This document shows positions 42,611-50,225 of a stretch of 64,000 bases of DNA, in pieces. The DNA comes from Desulfosporosinus sp. FKB (GTDB lineage: Bacteria > Bacillota > Desulfitobacteriia > Desulfitobacteriales > Desulfitobacteriaceae): contig NZ_NADJ01000012.1 in the NCBI RefSeq assembly GCF_002196705.1, positions 52,346-116,345 on the forward strand. Reading direction: 5' to 3'. Both the position numbers and the translations under genes were made by a program. The first letter of the stretch is position 1. Every line of letters starts with the position of its first letter. The notes under the pieces are model-generated. The model searched no databases and was not told the DNA's origin. It worked only from the letters and a program-made list of their open reading frames with translations.

Positions 42611-42686
42611 TGGTGCGCCACCCAGGATTCGAACCAGGGACCTGCCGTTTAGGAGTCGGATGCTCTAACAGCTGAGCTAGTCGCGT
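42611..42686 (-). pseudogene. Degenerate tRNA-Lys copy (anticodon changed to CCT)
   Basis: The 76 bases align with the intact tRNA-Lys(CTT) at 47750-47825, including T-arm, variable loop and CCA. The acceptor stem has two mismatches (5' ACGCGAC against GTGGCGC), the anticodon stem has a new A-A mismatch (TCCGA/ACGGC), and the D-loop is altered. The anticodon now reads CCT. It is most simply a decayed duplicate; a functional tRNA-Arg(CCT) would not keep lysine identity sequence with a broken acceptor stem. Confidence 0.7.
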
Positions 42687-42696
42687 AATTGCAATA

Positions 42697-43038
42697 TTAA
42701 CAGCTGCCGCCGCATCCTCCGCAGCAGCCGCTGTCACATCCTCCGCCATTAAAGGGTACTGCCGGACGTATTTCAAAGCCTCCGCCGTTTTCTGTATCAA
42801 TATAATCTATTGTGGCTCCCTCTAAATAATCAGAGAGTTTTTTCTCGGTGAGGATAGAAACTCCGTATTCTTCGTCCAGAATATCTTCATCCGTTTTCGA
42901 ATCATCCAGAGCCATGCCAAAATTCGGGCCGCTGCAGCCCATCCCTGCAAGATAGAGACGAAGGGATGAATTTTCTTTATTTTGGGCTTTGAGTATTTCT
43001 TTGACTTTTTGCGCTGCAAGTTCAGTTATTTTAACCAT
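42697..43038 (-). CDS. HesB/IscA-like iron-sulfur protein with Cys-rich tail
   Basis: The 113-residue protein has the A-type carrier start (KITELAAQKVKEILKAQ; LRLYLAGMGCSGPNFGMALDD) with the first cluster cysteine in GMGCSGP. The C-terminal tail GGGCDSGCCGGCGGSC replaces the usual CGCG with six cysteines. It likely carries or delivers Fe-S clusters. It lies 48 bases downstream of formate dehydrogenase, an Fe-S-rich enzyme, on the same strand. ATG 43038 has AAGGAG eight to nine bases upstream; the GTG at 43047 overlaps that site. Confidence 0.85.
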   Translation of the reverse strand: MVKITELAAQKVKEILKAQNKENSSLRLYLAGMGCSGPNFGMALDDSKTDEDILDEEYGVSILTEKKLSDYLEGATIDYIDTENGGGFEIRPAVPFNGGGCDSGCCGGCGGSC

Positions 43039-43086
43039 TATGGTCACTCCTTTATTAAAACTATATTCAAAGTCTTCACTTTTGGT

Positions 43087-45768
43087 TTAACCAATTTTTG
43101 CAAGTTGTACACCACAGGCTTTATACTCATACGTTTTAGAAACCTTATCAGAAGCTCCATTGGTTAAGACGTTGGTAGGTGTTTCCTTATAATGAAAGGT
43201 CATGAAAACCATGCCGGGCGGTACTCGTTCAGTTATCTTTAGTTTTGTTTCCAGTTCCCCACGCCGAGATGTCACTTTTACCAATTCTCCCTCTTCGAAG
43301 CTGAGACGTTCAGCATCCAACGGGTTGATCTCTGCTAATTCTTCCGGAGAATAGCTATCGAGTGCTTCTGAGTTCTGCGTGAAAACATTATAATGTGAAA
43401 GTTTACGGCCTGTGCTGAGAAGGAACGGGTACTGTTCATCAGGCAGCTCATTAGCATCCTGATGGGCAATCGCCATAAAAAGTCCTTTGCCGCGCGAGAA
43501 AGTTTCTTGATGTAAGACCTTGCTCCCGGGATGTTCAAGGCTCGGTACAGGCCACTGCAGTCCTTGCGTCCCAAGACGCTCATGGGTAACCCCTCCGTAC
43601 AAAGGCGTAAGATTTGCTATTTCCTGCATGATTTCTGCTGAAGAATTATAGAAAAATGGATAACCCATGCGCTTGGCGAGTTCACAAATGATTTCCCCAT
43701 CACTTTTAGCATTACCAATAGGCTCGATAGCCTGATTGACCATCTGTATTCGCCGTTCGGCATTGGTGAATGTTCCGGTCTTCTCTGCAAAACTAGCCCC
43801 TGGCAGAACAACATCCGCCAGTTTAGCCGTCTCCGACATAAAGATGTCTTGTACTACGAGGAAATCGAGGGATTCCATTCCCCTGCGCACATGATTGGCA
43901 TCGGCATCGGTAACCACCGGATCTTCGCCCATAATATACATAGCGCGCAAATCTTTGTTACTAGCTGCCGGAAACATATCTGGAAGCATGAGTCCAATAT
44001 TTGGACTTAGCGTTACGCCCCATGCTTCTTCAAATTTCTTTTGGACCTCTGGATTTGCGACCTTCTGGTACCCTGGGTAGTCGCCAGGCAATGCCCCCAT
44101 GTCGCAAGAACCTTGAACATTATTTTGCCCGCGCAAGGGATTGACTCCGGAATACTTCTTACCTACATTGCCCGTTAGCATAGCCAGGTTTGCCAAACTC
44201 ATCACGTTATCCGTACCTGTGGTATGCTCTGTTATCCCTAAGGTATAGAAAATCATGGCCCGTTCTGCCGTAGCATAGATTTTAGCCGCCTCAATAAGCT
44301 GTTCCAGGGGAACACCAGTGATTTGACTCACTAATTCCGGCGGGTAATTTTCAAGGTTCTCGTGGAATTTTTCAAACCCCTCCGTACGTTTTTCAATGAA
44401 CGAGCGATCTTCCCAACCATTAGCCAGTATAATATTCATGATTCCGTTTATCAGAGCAACATCTGTCCCAGGGCGAAGTCTTAGCCATAGATCCGAACTC
44501 TCTGCCAGTTCAATTTTGCGAGGATCAGCGACAATTAGCTTTGCCCCTTTGGCTAAGGCTTGTTTCATCTTGGTTCCAACAACAGGGTGAGCTTCTGTAG
44601 GGTTAGCCCCAATAACAAACATAACTTTGGCATCCGGAATTTCGTCGAAGGAGTTCGTTGAAGCTCCTGACCCGAACGAAACCGCCAGTCCGGCTACTGT
44701 AGGAGCATGACAGACCCTGGCGCAGTGGTCGATATTGTTGGTCCCGATAACAGCACGCATGAACTTTTGCATGAGGTAATTTTCTTCGTTCGTACAATGA
44801 GCTGAACTTAAGGCAGCAAGAGCATTCGCTCCATAATTGTCTTTAATTTCCCGAAACTTTTTCGCCACTAAATCTAAGGCCTCATCCCATTCTGCAGGAA
44901 CCAATGCACCCTCTTTTCGTATTAAAGGAGTTGTTAAACGGTTTTGGTTGTAAATCATATCCATCCCGAACCGCCCTTTGACACATAACGCTTTACCATT
45001 AACCGGGGCATTGGGGTTTGAGGTTACGCCAATGACTTTTCCGTCTTTCACGTTGAGATCGAAGTTGCAGCCTGTCCCACAAAATGGGCAAGTGGTTTGA
45101 ACTTTCGCAATGTCCCAAGGACGCCCCTTGCCGACCATCTTCTTTTCGGTCAACGCTCCGACCGGACAGACAGAGACACAGGAACCGCAGAAGACGCAAT
45201 CAGATTCGTGATAGGGAAGATTAAAAGCCGGACCGACTTGGGTATCGAACCCACGGAAAGAGAAATCCAAAACGCTCCGTCCTTGGATCTCATCACACGC
45301 CCGAATGCATTTACCACACAAGATACATTTATTGGGGTCCCTTAGAATGAAGGGATTCCCTTCGTCCACGGAAAGATGACGGCGCTCACCTTGATAAAGC
45401 TTTCCGGTAACACCATATTCATAAGCATATTGGGTTAAAGAGCAATTTCCCATCCTCTGACATGTCATACAATCTAACGGATGATTCGCAACCAACAGTT
45501 CCAGAATTGTTTTGCGGGCTGCCCGAACTCTGGAATTTTGAGTTTGAACGACCATGCCTTGAGTAACCTGAGTCACACAAGATGGGGGAAGATTACGCAT
45601 CCCTTCGATTTGGACGATACACAAACGACAAGCGCCGGCAGAGGTAAGTTCCGGGTCATGACACAAGGTCGGAATTGAGATATCATGCATGCGGCAGGCT
45701 TCAAGCACAGTCGTTCCTTTTGGGACACTGACTTCTCGTCCATCAATGGTTAAAGTAAACCACTCCAA
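43087..45768 (-). CDS. fdhA: Formate dehydrogenase, catalytic subunit (Cys type) with N-terminal Fe-S domains
   Basis: The 893-residue protein starts with a [2Fe-2S] domain (CHDPELTSAGACRLC), a NuoG-type His-Cys3 cluster (HPLDCMTCQRMGNC), two [4Fe-4S] clusters (CILCGKCIRAC; CVFCGSCVSVCP), and then the molybdopterin domain with its own cluster (CPFCGTGCNF near residue 230). The metal ligand is a cysteine in DHCARVCHAPTVAGL near 350, where many relatives have selenocysteine. It oxidises formate to CO2 (or the reverse) and passes electrons along the Fe-S chain. NuoE/NuoF-like or hydrogenase partners are not next to it. The IscA-like gene follows in the same transcript. Confidence 0.93.
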   Translation of the reverse strand: MEWFTLTIDGREVSVPKGTTVLEACRMHDISIPTLCHDPELTSAGACRLCIVQIEGMRNLPPSCVTQVTQGMVVQTQNSRVRAARKTILELLVANHPLDCMTCQRMGNCSLTQYAYEYGVTGKLYQGERRHLSVDEGNPFILRDPNKCILCGKCIRACDEIQGRSVLDFSFRGFDTQVGPAFNLPYHESDCVFCGSCVSVCPVGALTEKKMVGKGRPWDIAKVQTTCPFCGTGCNFDLNVKDGKVIGVTSNPNAPVNGKALCVKGRFGMDMIYNQNRLTTPLIRKEGALVPAEWDEALDLVAKKFREIKDNYGANALAALSSAHCTNEENYLMQKFMRAVIGTNNIDHCARVCHAPTVAGLAVSFGSGASTNSFDEIPDAKVMFVIGANPTEAHPVVGTKMKQALAKGAKLIVADPRKIELAESSDLWLRLRPGTDVALINGIMNIILANGWEDRSFIEKRTEGFEKFHENLENYPPELVSQITGVPLEQLIEAAKIYATAERAMIFYTLGITEHTTGTDNVMSLANLAMLTGNVGKKYSGVNPLRGQNNVQGSCDMGALPGDYPGYQKVANPEVQKKFEEAWGVTLSPNIGLMLPDMFPAASNKDLRAMYIMGEDPVVTDADANHVRRGMESLDFLVVQDIFMSETAKLADVVLPGASFAEKTGTFTNAERRIQMVNQAIEPIGNAKSDGEIICELAKRMGYPFFYNSSAEIMQEIANLTPLYGGVTHERLGTQGLQWPVPSLEHPGSKVLHQETFSRGKGLFMAIAHQDANELPDEQYPFLLSTGRKLSHYNVFTQNSEALDSYSPEELAEINPLDAERLSFEEGELVKVTSRRGELETKLKITERVPPGMVFMTFHYKETPTNVLTNGASDKVSKTYEYKACGVQLAKIG

Positions 45769-46197
45769 AATGTCTCACTCCTCATTCACAACATAGTCAA
45801 TCATAACATAATCATTATGTACTGTCATTCATTTTAACTTATAACACTTATTATAGCCTTTCGAAACTTTATAAGCTAGTCTTTCTTAAATATTTATTAA
45901 GAAAATTTCAACAACGCCATTCAAAGTTTTTCCAACCACAACTATAATTCCGCCTGTTGTTTTCTTTTTCTTCTTCTATTTCTATTTTCATACCTTTTAC
46001 TCCGTCCTATCGTGTCCTGTTTGTATAATCCGGTTTGTAGGCTTTCATTTTTTAAAACTAGATTAGTAATATTATTCTCGATATGGTTCCAGTTTAAAAA
46101 GGCTCTACATACTTATATTGTGTAATGATCTTTTCCTGATGAGTTCATGTTTCAATATTTATTAAGTACATAAAGACTTAAAAGGAGACTTCTCAAA
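45769..46197. other. Divergent intergenic region
   Basis: About 430 bases between formate dehydrogenase and DUF3343 genes that point apart. It must hold both promoters. I see A/T-rich sequence and no tRNA, riboswitch or open frame with a ribosome site. Confidence 0.4.
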
Positions 46198-46449
46198 ATG
46201 GAATCAGGCGAACTATATTTTGCAATATTTTTCACCACTTCTGGGGCAATAAGGTTTAATAGGTTTTTGCGTAACAATAACATAGTAGCAGAAGTTAAGC
46301 CTGTGCCCAGAAATATTAACACAAGTTGCGCAGTAGGAGTGGAGTTTTACTATAATGGAGATTTAAGTATATTGTTAATCCAGGATATTAAACAAATATA
46401 CAATATTAAAGGCAATCAGTATATTTTAAAGTACGCCAAAAACCACTAA
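46198..46449 (+). CDS. DUF3343 (putative Se/S carrier-like) protein, copy 1
   Basis: The 83-residue protein matches DUF3343: LYFAIFFTTSGAIRFNRFL, then a basic VKPVPRNINTSCAVGVEF in which the Cys is the presumed sulfur/selenium-carrying residue. The family is found with SelD, YedF and cysteine-desulfurase-like enzymes. The gene precedes such an aminotransferase by 85 bases. A shorter-spaced copy lies next to yedF at 48259. Ribosome site AAAAGGAG. Confidence 0.82.
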   Translation: MESGELYFAIFFTTSGAIRFNRFLRNNNIVAEVKPVPRNINTSCAVGVEFYYNGDLSILLIQDIKQIYNIKGNQYILKYAKNH

Positions 46450-46534
46450 CAGCTGGTCCGATAGTGAAGTATCTGCTGCTCAGACGTCAATAAAGTATAC
46501 GAAGGGAAAACATATATAGTTTTGGAGTGAAACC

Positions 46535-47698
46535 ATGAAAGAGATATATTTAGATAATGCAGCTACTTCATACCCTAAGGCTCCGGGTGTAGCCGAGACA
46601 GTTTCGCATTTCTTATCTTCCATTGGCTGCAATGTTAATAGGGGGGCTTATACAAAAGCCTATCAAACAGAAGAAGTAATTTATGAAACAAGGGAATTAC
46701 TCTGCCGTCTTTTTCGCTTTGATAAACCCGAGAATGTCGTATTTACAAAAAACGTAACAGAAAGCATGAACGTCATCATAAAAGGTCTCCTGAAATCTGG
46801 AGATCATGTCATAGTTTCTTCAATGGAACATAATGCTGTTATGCGGCCATTGAACAACTTAAGAGCACGAAATCTTGAGGTTGATATCCTGGAATGTAAT
46901 AAGGAAGGGGCATTATCACCGGATCAAGTTGAATCTCTTCCAAGCCTGATTCAAGCAAATACAAAGGCTGTATTTATGACCGCAGCTTCCAATGTTTGCG
47001 GTACAATGTTGCCCTTGAAGGAGATCGGTCACTTCTGTCGTATGAATAACATTTTTTTCATCGTGGACAGTGCCCAAACTGCGGGCTTTACAGAGATGGA
47101 CATGAATTGGCTTAATGTTGACGCACTTGCCTTTACCGGACATAAAGGATTGCTTGGTCCCCAAGGGATAGGAGGCTTTCTAGTAAATAAACGGATTGAA
47201 CCATCTATAGAACCACTGATTGAAGGAGGTACGGGAAGTTTTTCCGAACTAGAGACTCAACCCGCTTGTATGCCAGATAAATTTGAAGCGGGAACACTAA
47301 ATATTCCTGGAATTTTTGGACTTAATGCTGCTCTAAAATACCTTTTCAAAGTTGGCATCGATAAAATCCGCGAACAAGAATTACATTTACTGAATCTATT
47401 TATGACCAGGATATTAGAGATTCCGTCAGCGCAATTAATCGGAAAGAGCGATCTTCAGGATAGAACGTCAATCATCTCAATCAATTTTCCGAAGCATGAT
47501 AATGCGGAGGTTAGCTATCTTCTATATAAAGAACATGGGATAATGACACGCTCAGGACTTCATTGTGCTCCGTCTGGTCACAAAACTTTGGGTACTTTTC
47601 CGCACGGAACCGTACGCTTTAGCTTTAGTCATTTCAACACAGAAGAGGAAGTTTTAAAAGTGATTGATTGTATATGGCGAAGTTTAAATACTTTGTAA
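46535..47698 (+). CDS. Cysteine desulfurase/selenocysteine-lyase-like PLP enzyme, copy 1
   Basis: The 387-residue fold-type I enzyme starts IYLDNAATSYPKAPGV and has the PLP lysine in ALAFTGHKGLLGPQGIGGF near residue 205 and the active cysteine in RSGLHCAPSGHKTLGTF near 350, in a short loop as in SufS/CsdB-type enzymes. It releases sulfur from cysteine, or selenium from selenocysteine, as a persulfide or selenide. DUF3343 upstream and a second such enzyme at 50226 next to SelD suggest a selenium-mobilising role. Confidence 0.88.
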   Translation: MKEIYLDNAATSYPKAPGVAETVSHFLSSIGCNVNRGAYTKAYQTEEVIYETRELLCRLFRFDKPENVVFTKNVTESMNVIIKGLLKSGDHVIVSSMEHNAVMRPLNNLRARNLEVDILECNKEGALSPDQVESLPSLIQANTKAVFMTAASNVCGTMLPLKEIGHFCRMNNIFFIVDSAQTAGFTEMDMNWLNVDALAFTGHKGLLGPQGIGGFLVNKRIEPSIEPLIEGGTGSFSELETQPACMPDKFEAGTLNIPGIFGLNAALKYLFKVGIDKIREQELHLLNLFMTRILEIPSAQLIGKSDLQDRTSIISINFPKHDNAEVSYLLYKEHGIMTRSGLHCAPSGHKTLGTFPHGTVRFSFSHFNTEEEVLKVIDCIWRSLNTL

Positions 47699-47713
47699 TA
47701 TTTGTGACGCAAA

Positions 47714-47740
47714 AAAATCCCGCAATAACTTGCGGGATAA
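47714..47740 (-). terminator. Terminator of the tRNA cluster
   Basis: ATCCCGCAA-GTTA-TTGCGGGAT (minus strand) is followed by TTTTTTT. It ends the Gln-Glu-Lys tRNA transcript and also stands 16 bases past the converging desulfurase stop. Confidence 0.8.
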
Positions 47741-47749
47741 TACATTCTC

Positions 47750-47825
47750 TGGTGCGCCACCCAGGATTCGAACCAGGGACCTGCCGATTAAGAGTCGGAT
47801 GCTCTACCAGCTGAGCTAGTGGCGC
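47750..47825 (-). tRNA. tRNA-Lys (CTT)
   Basis: A full cloverleaf: acceptor GCGCCAC/GTGGCGC, D-arm GCTCAGCTGGTAGAGC, anticodon loop CTCTTAA giving CTT, T-arm CCTGG-TTCGAAT-CCTGG-like, and encoded CCA. Third in the cluster. Confidence 0.92.
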
Positions 47826-47831
47826 GGAAAT

Positions 47832-47907
47832 TGGTAGCCCCAACGGGATTCGAACCCGTGTTTCCGCCTTGAGAGGGCAGCGTCTTAGGCCTCTTGACTA
47901 TGGGGCC
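47832..47907 (-). tRNA. tRNA-Glu (CTC)
   Basis: Acceptor GGCCCCA/TGGGGCT, anticodon loop CTCTCAA giving CTC, T-arm ACGGG-TTCGAAT-CCCGT and encoded CCA. Second in the cluster, six bases upstream of tRNA-Lys. Confidence 0.92.
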
Positions 47908-47913
47908 GTAATT

Positions 47914-47987
47914 TGGCTCCGGGACTAGGATTCGAACCTAGGCTATGTGATTCAGAGTCACACGTGCTACCACTACACAATCCCGGA
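47914..47987 (-). tRNA. tRNA-Gln (CTG)
   Basis: Acceptor TCCGGGA/TCCCGGA, anticodon arm TGTGA-CTCTGAA-TCACA giving CTG, T-arm with TTCGAAT and encoded CCA. First in the cluster. In organisms of this group it is normally charged with glutamate by GltX and then amidated by GatCAB. Confidence 0.92.
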
Positions 47988-48171
47988 ATACTAGATGCCT
48001 TTAAATTCAATAAGCATCACCATTACGTTATGCATAATCATTTGATTTGGATTATGTCACGGCCTTTATTATAATCCATTTACAACTAATATGTCTAGTC
48101 ATTTTTGAAATTTTTTTAATGTCAGGGCCTATTCCTGTATGTCGCTCTTTAGGTCTTCATCTAATCGTAAT

Positions 48172-48245
48172 CGTAAGACTCCCACTTGTAGAAGTGGGAG
48201 TGGTTCCCCGTTGTTCAGCTTTAGCTGAACGAGTTCACTTGTCTC
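48172..48245 (-). mobile_element. IS200/IS605-type element end (second family), no transposase
   Basis: On the minus strand the block runs GTTCAGCTAAAGCTGAAC (hairpin), ACGGGGAACC, then ACTCCCACTT-CTAC-AAGTGGGAGT (perfect 10-bp stem) and CTTACGATTACG. This hairpin order is what I know from the ends of IS605 OrfB elements in Firmicutes. No tnpA or tnpB frame is near. It lies immediately after the DUF3343 stop codon, so it may also act as its terminator. Confidence 0.4.
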
Positions 48246-48258
48246 GCTTAAAGCATAT

Positions 48259-48510
48259 TCATAGCACTACCTCGCTGTACACAGTCTCATGTGCATTTGC
48301 CGACGTTTGATAGACAGCTGCGACAACTATGTTATTGTCCTTCAAAAATGCATTTGACGCAATATAATCATCTACCCGAAGCGCGATGCCGCATCCAGCT
48401 TTAATACCGGATGGCAATGGCATCACCCCTACCGAATATCCAGCCTGCAAAAGCGCCTTTTCGGCCAAAATAGCCGCATGCGTGTTGGCAAACGTAAGAA
48501 TATAAGACAC
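48259..48510 (-). CDS. DUF3343 (putative Se/S carrier-like) protein, copy 2
   Basis: The 83-residue protein reads YILTFANTHAAILAEKALLQAGYSVGVMPLPSGIKAGCGIALRV, with the conserved cysteine in KAGCGIAL, the standard DUF3343 layout. It resembles the family consensus more closely than copy 1 at 46198. The GTG at 48510 has AGGAGG six bases upstream; the longer frame to 48588 overlaps yedF and is not conserved. It is the last gene of selD-yedF-DUF3343. Confidence 0.88.
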   Translation of the reverse strand: MSYILTFANTHAAILAEKALLQAGYSVGVMPLPSGIKAGCGIALRVDDYIASNAFLKDNNIVVAAVYQTSANAHETVYSEVVL

Positions 48511-48520
48511 AGATAGCCTC

Positions 48521-49114
48521 CTAAAGATTAATAAGCCGCTTCGCCCCAGCCATAGCTGTAACGATGCCGTACATGTTGGTGATCTCACCGACCCCTAACT
48601 TCTCTGTAATCTCGAAATAATTGGTGCAAGTCCCACAGGTCAGGATAACCGTTCCCGCTGCTTCCAGAGCGCGCAAGTCCTCCAAGCAGTTTGAATCACT
48701 GCTGGTAAGGTATGACCCCGAATTGAAAAACAAAACATGCGTGGGCGGCGGCACAAGCTCCCTGAGTGCAAAGATGAAACCTTTGATCAGTATTTGGCCC
48801 AACTCCTGGCTGCCTTCCCCCATGGAATTCCTGCCGATGGCGACGACGAGCCCCGAATCTCCGTCTGTCGCGCAGCTTTCCACAGCACAGCCTTCTCCTG
48901 CAACAATGGTAACTTCGACATTGCCGTTTTCTTTCTGCTCATACTCGCTTTGATAACCCAGACCTGTTGCCATCTTTTGAAGATTTTGACGGGCAATGTC
49001 GTTATCTACTAAAACAGTTACCACGCCGCCAGCTTCCCCCAAGCTCTCCAGCGCTTTTTTTGCTCGAATGACCGGTATAGGGCAGACCTGTCCAATACAA
49101 TCAATGTTATTCAT
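48521..49114 (-). CDS. yedF: YedF, selenium-metabolism sulfurtransferase-like protein
   Basis: The 197-residue protein has an N-terminal TusA-like domain with the CPxP motif (CIGQVCPIPVIRAKKAL; Cys near residue 11) and a DsrE-like C-terminal domain (FIFALRELVPPPTHVLFFNSG; LTCGTCTNYFEITEKLGVGEI with a CxxC). This fused form is the hallmark of the YedF family tied to SelD. It is thought to carry selenium or sulfur in persulfide-like form. It follows selD by 12 bases and precedes DUF3343 by 10. Confidence 0.94.
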   Translation of the reverse strand: MNNIDCIGQVCPIPVIRAKKALESLGEAGGVVTVLVDNDIARQNLQKMATGLGYQSEYEQKENGNVEVTIVAGEGCAVESCATDGDSGLVVAIGRNSMGEGSQELGQILIKGFIFALRELVPPPTHVLFFNSGSYLTSSDSNCLEDLRALEAAGTVILTCGTCTNYFEITEKLGVGEITNMYGIVTAMAGAKRLINL

Positions 49115-49126
49115 GAATATTCCTCC

Positions 49127-50149
49127 TTAGCGTACTAAAATCGATGAATTTTGCGGCAGGAGCACTTCTCCTACGATTCTAGCCTGCGGTTCCACTTCCT
49201 GAATGGCACTTAACAGCTCTTGGGCACAGGATTTCGGGGCACTGAGAAACAGTCCTCCAGAGGTTTGCGGATCAAACATCAATTCCTGCAAGGCAAAGGG
49301 TGTATCGCCAAGATCCACAAAGCCCTGCATATGATTGCGGTTGCGCTGTGCAGCCGCAGTTATCAGATAATCTCCGGCATACTTATAAGCTTGAGGGATA
49401 TATGGCAACTCCGAACTATACAATACTAACGATGTACCTTCCCCCGCCATTTCTCTTGCATGGGCTAACAGTCCAAAACCAGTGATATCAGTGCAGGCAC
49501 TGATCGGAAAACTGTGCATTTTCTCCGCTGCATATTTGTTGAGCCGCTGCATGGAAGAAATCGCTGCCTGAACAGCTTGTTCATCTGCCATTTCTCCACG
49601 CAGCGCAGCCATAACGATACCAATTCCAAGTGGTTTTGTAAGGATCAGCTGATCCCCAGGAGCTGGTGTGTTATTACGCCAGATTCGTTCCGGGTCGAGA
49701 CGTCCGGTGACAGCCAGCCCATATTTTGGCTCTTTGTCATAGATAGAATGACCGCCGCAAAGTACCGCTCCCGCCTCTTGGATCTTTTCCGCGCCGCCTA
49801 ATAATATTTCACCCAAGGCTTCTAGTTCCATTCTCTCAGGATAACAAACGAGATTCAGAGCGAAAAGTGGTGTGCCCCCCATGGAATATACATCACTTAA
49901 AGCATTAGCAGCTGCGATTCGGCCAAACGAGCGGGCATCATCCACCATCGGCGAGAAAAAATCCACAGTAGAAACAATAGCAGTGTCCTGATTAATTTGA
50001 TAAACGGCAGCATCATCTGATGCATCAAAACCAACCAGGAGCTTAGGATCGCCAAATACAGGCATACCGGACAACACCTTGGATAACTCACCCGGACCAA
50101 TCTTGGCCCCGCAGCCGCCGGACGTACAGTTTGATAATAAACTCATCAT
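49127..50149 (-). CDS. selD: Selenide, water dikinase
   Basis: The 340-residue enzyme makes selenophosphate from selenide and ATP. The N-terminal glycine-rich segment SGGCGAKIGPGELSKVL holds the catalytic Cys (a true TGC codon, not TGA) and Lys. GFDASDDAAVYQI and STVDFFSPMVDD carry metal-binding aspartates. Length matches the family. It is followed by yedF and DUF3343, and is divergent from a cysteine-desulfurase-like gene 76 bases away. No selA, selB or tRNA-Sec is in the window. Confidence 0.96.
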   Translation of the reverse strand: MMSLLSNCTSGGCGAKIGPGELSKVLSGMPVFGDPKLLVGFDASDDAAVYQINQDTAIVSTVDFFSPMVDDARSFGRIAAANALSDVYSMGGTPLFALNLVCYPERMELEALGEILLGGAEKIQEAGAVLCGGHSIYDKEPKYGLAVTGRLDPERIWRNNTPAPGDQLILTKPLGIGIVMAALRGEMADEQAVQAAISSMQRLNKYAAEKMHSFPISACTDITGFGLLAHAREMAGEGTSLVLYSSELPYIPQAYKYAGDYLITAAAQRNRNHMQGFVDLGDTPFALQELMFDPQTSGGLFLSAPKSCAQELLSAIQEVEPQARIVGEVLLPQNSSILVR

Positions 50150-50225
50150 GGAAATCCCTTCCTTATCACAGGTATTTGCATTATACTAATATAAAATAAT
50201 CTCTGTTTACAGATTGGAGAAAAAA

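Noticed and set aside
42611..42686. Functional tRNA-Arg(CCT)
   Set aside because: The body is that of the tRNA-Lys at 47750, with mismatches in the acceptor and anticodon stems; a decayed duplicate is simpler.
43087..45768. Selenocysteine-containing formate dehydrogenase with SECIS element
   Set aside because: The codon at the metal-ligand position is a cysteine codon and the frame has no internal TGA.
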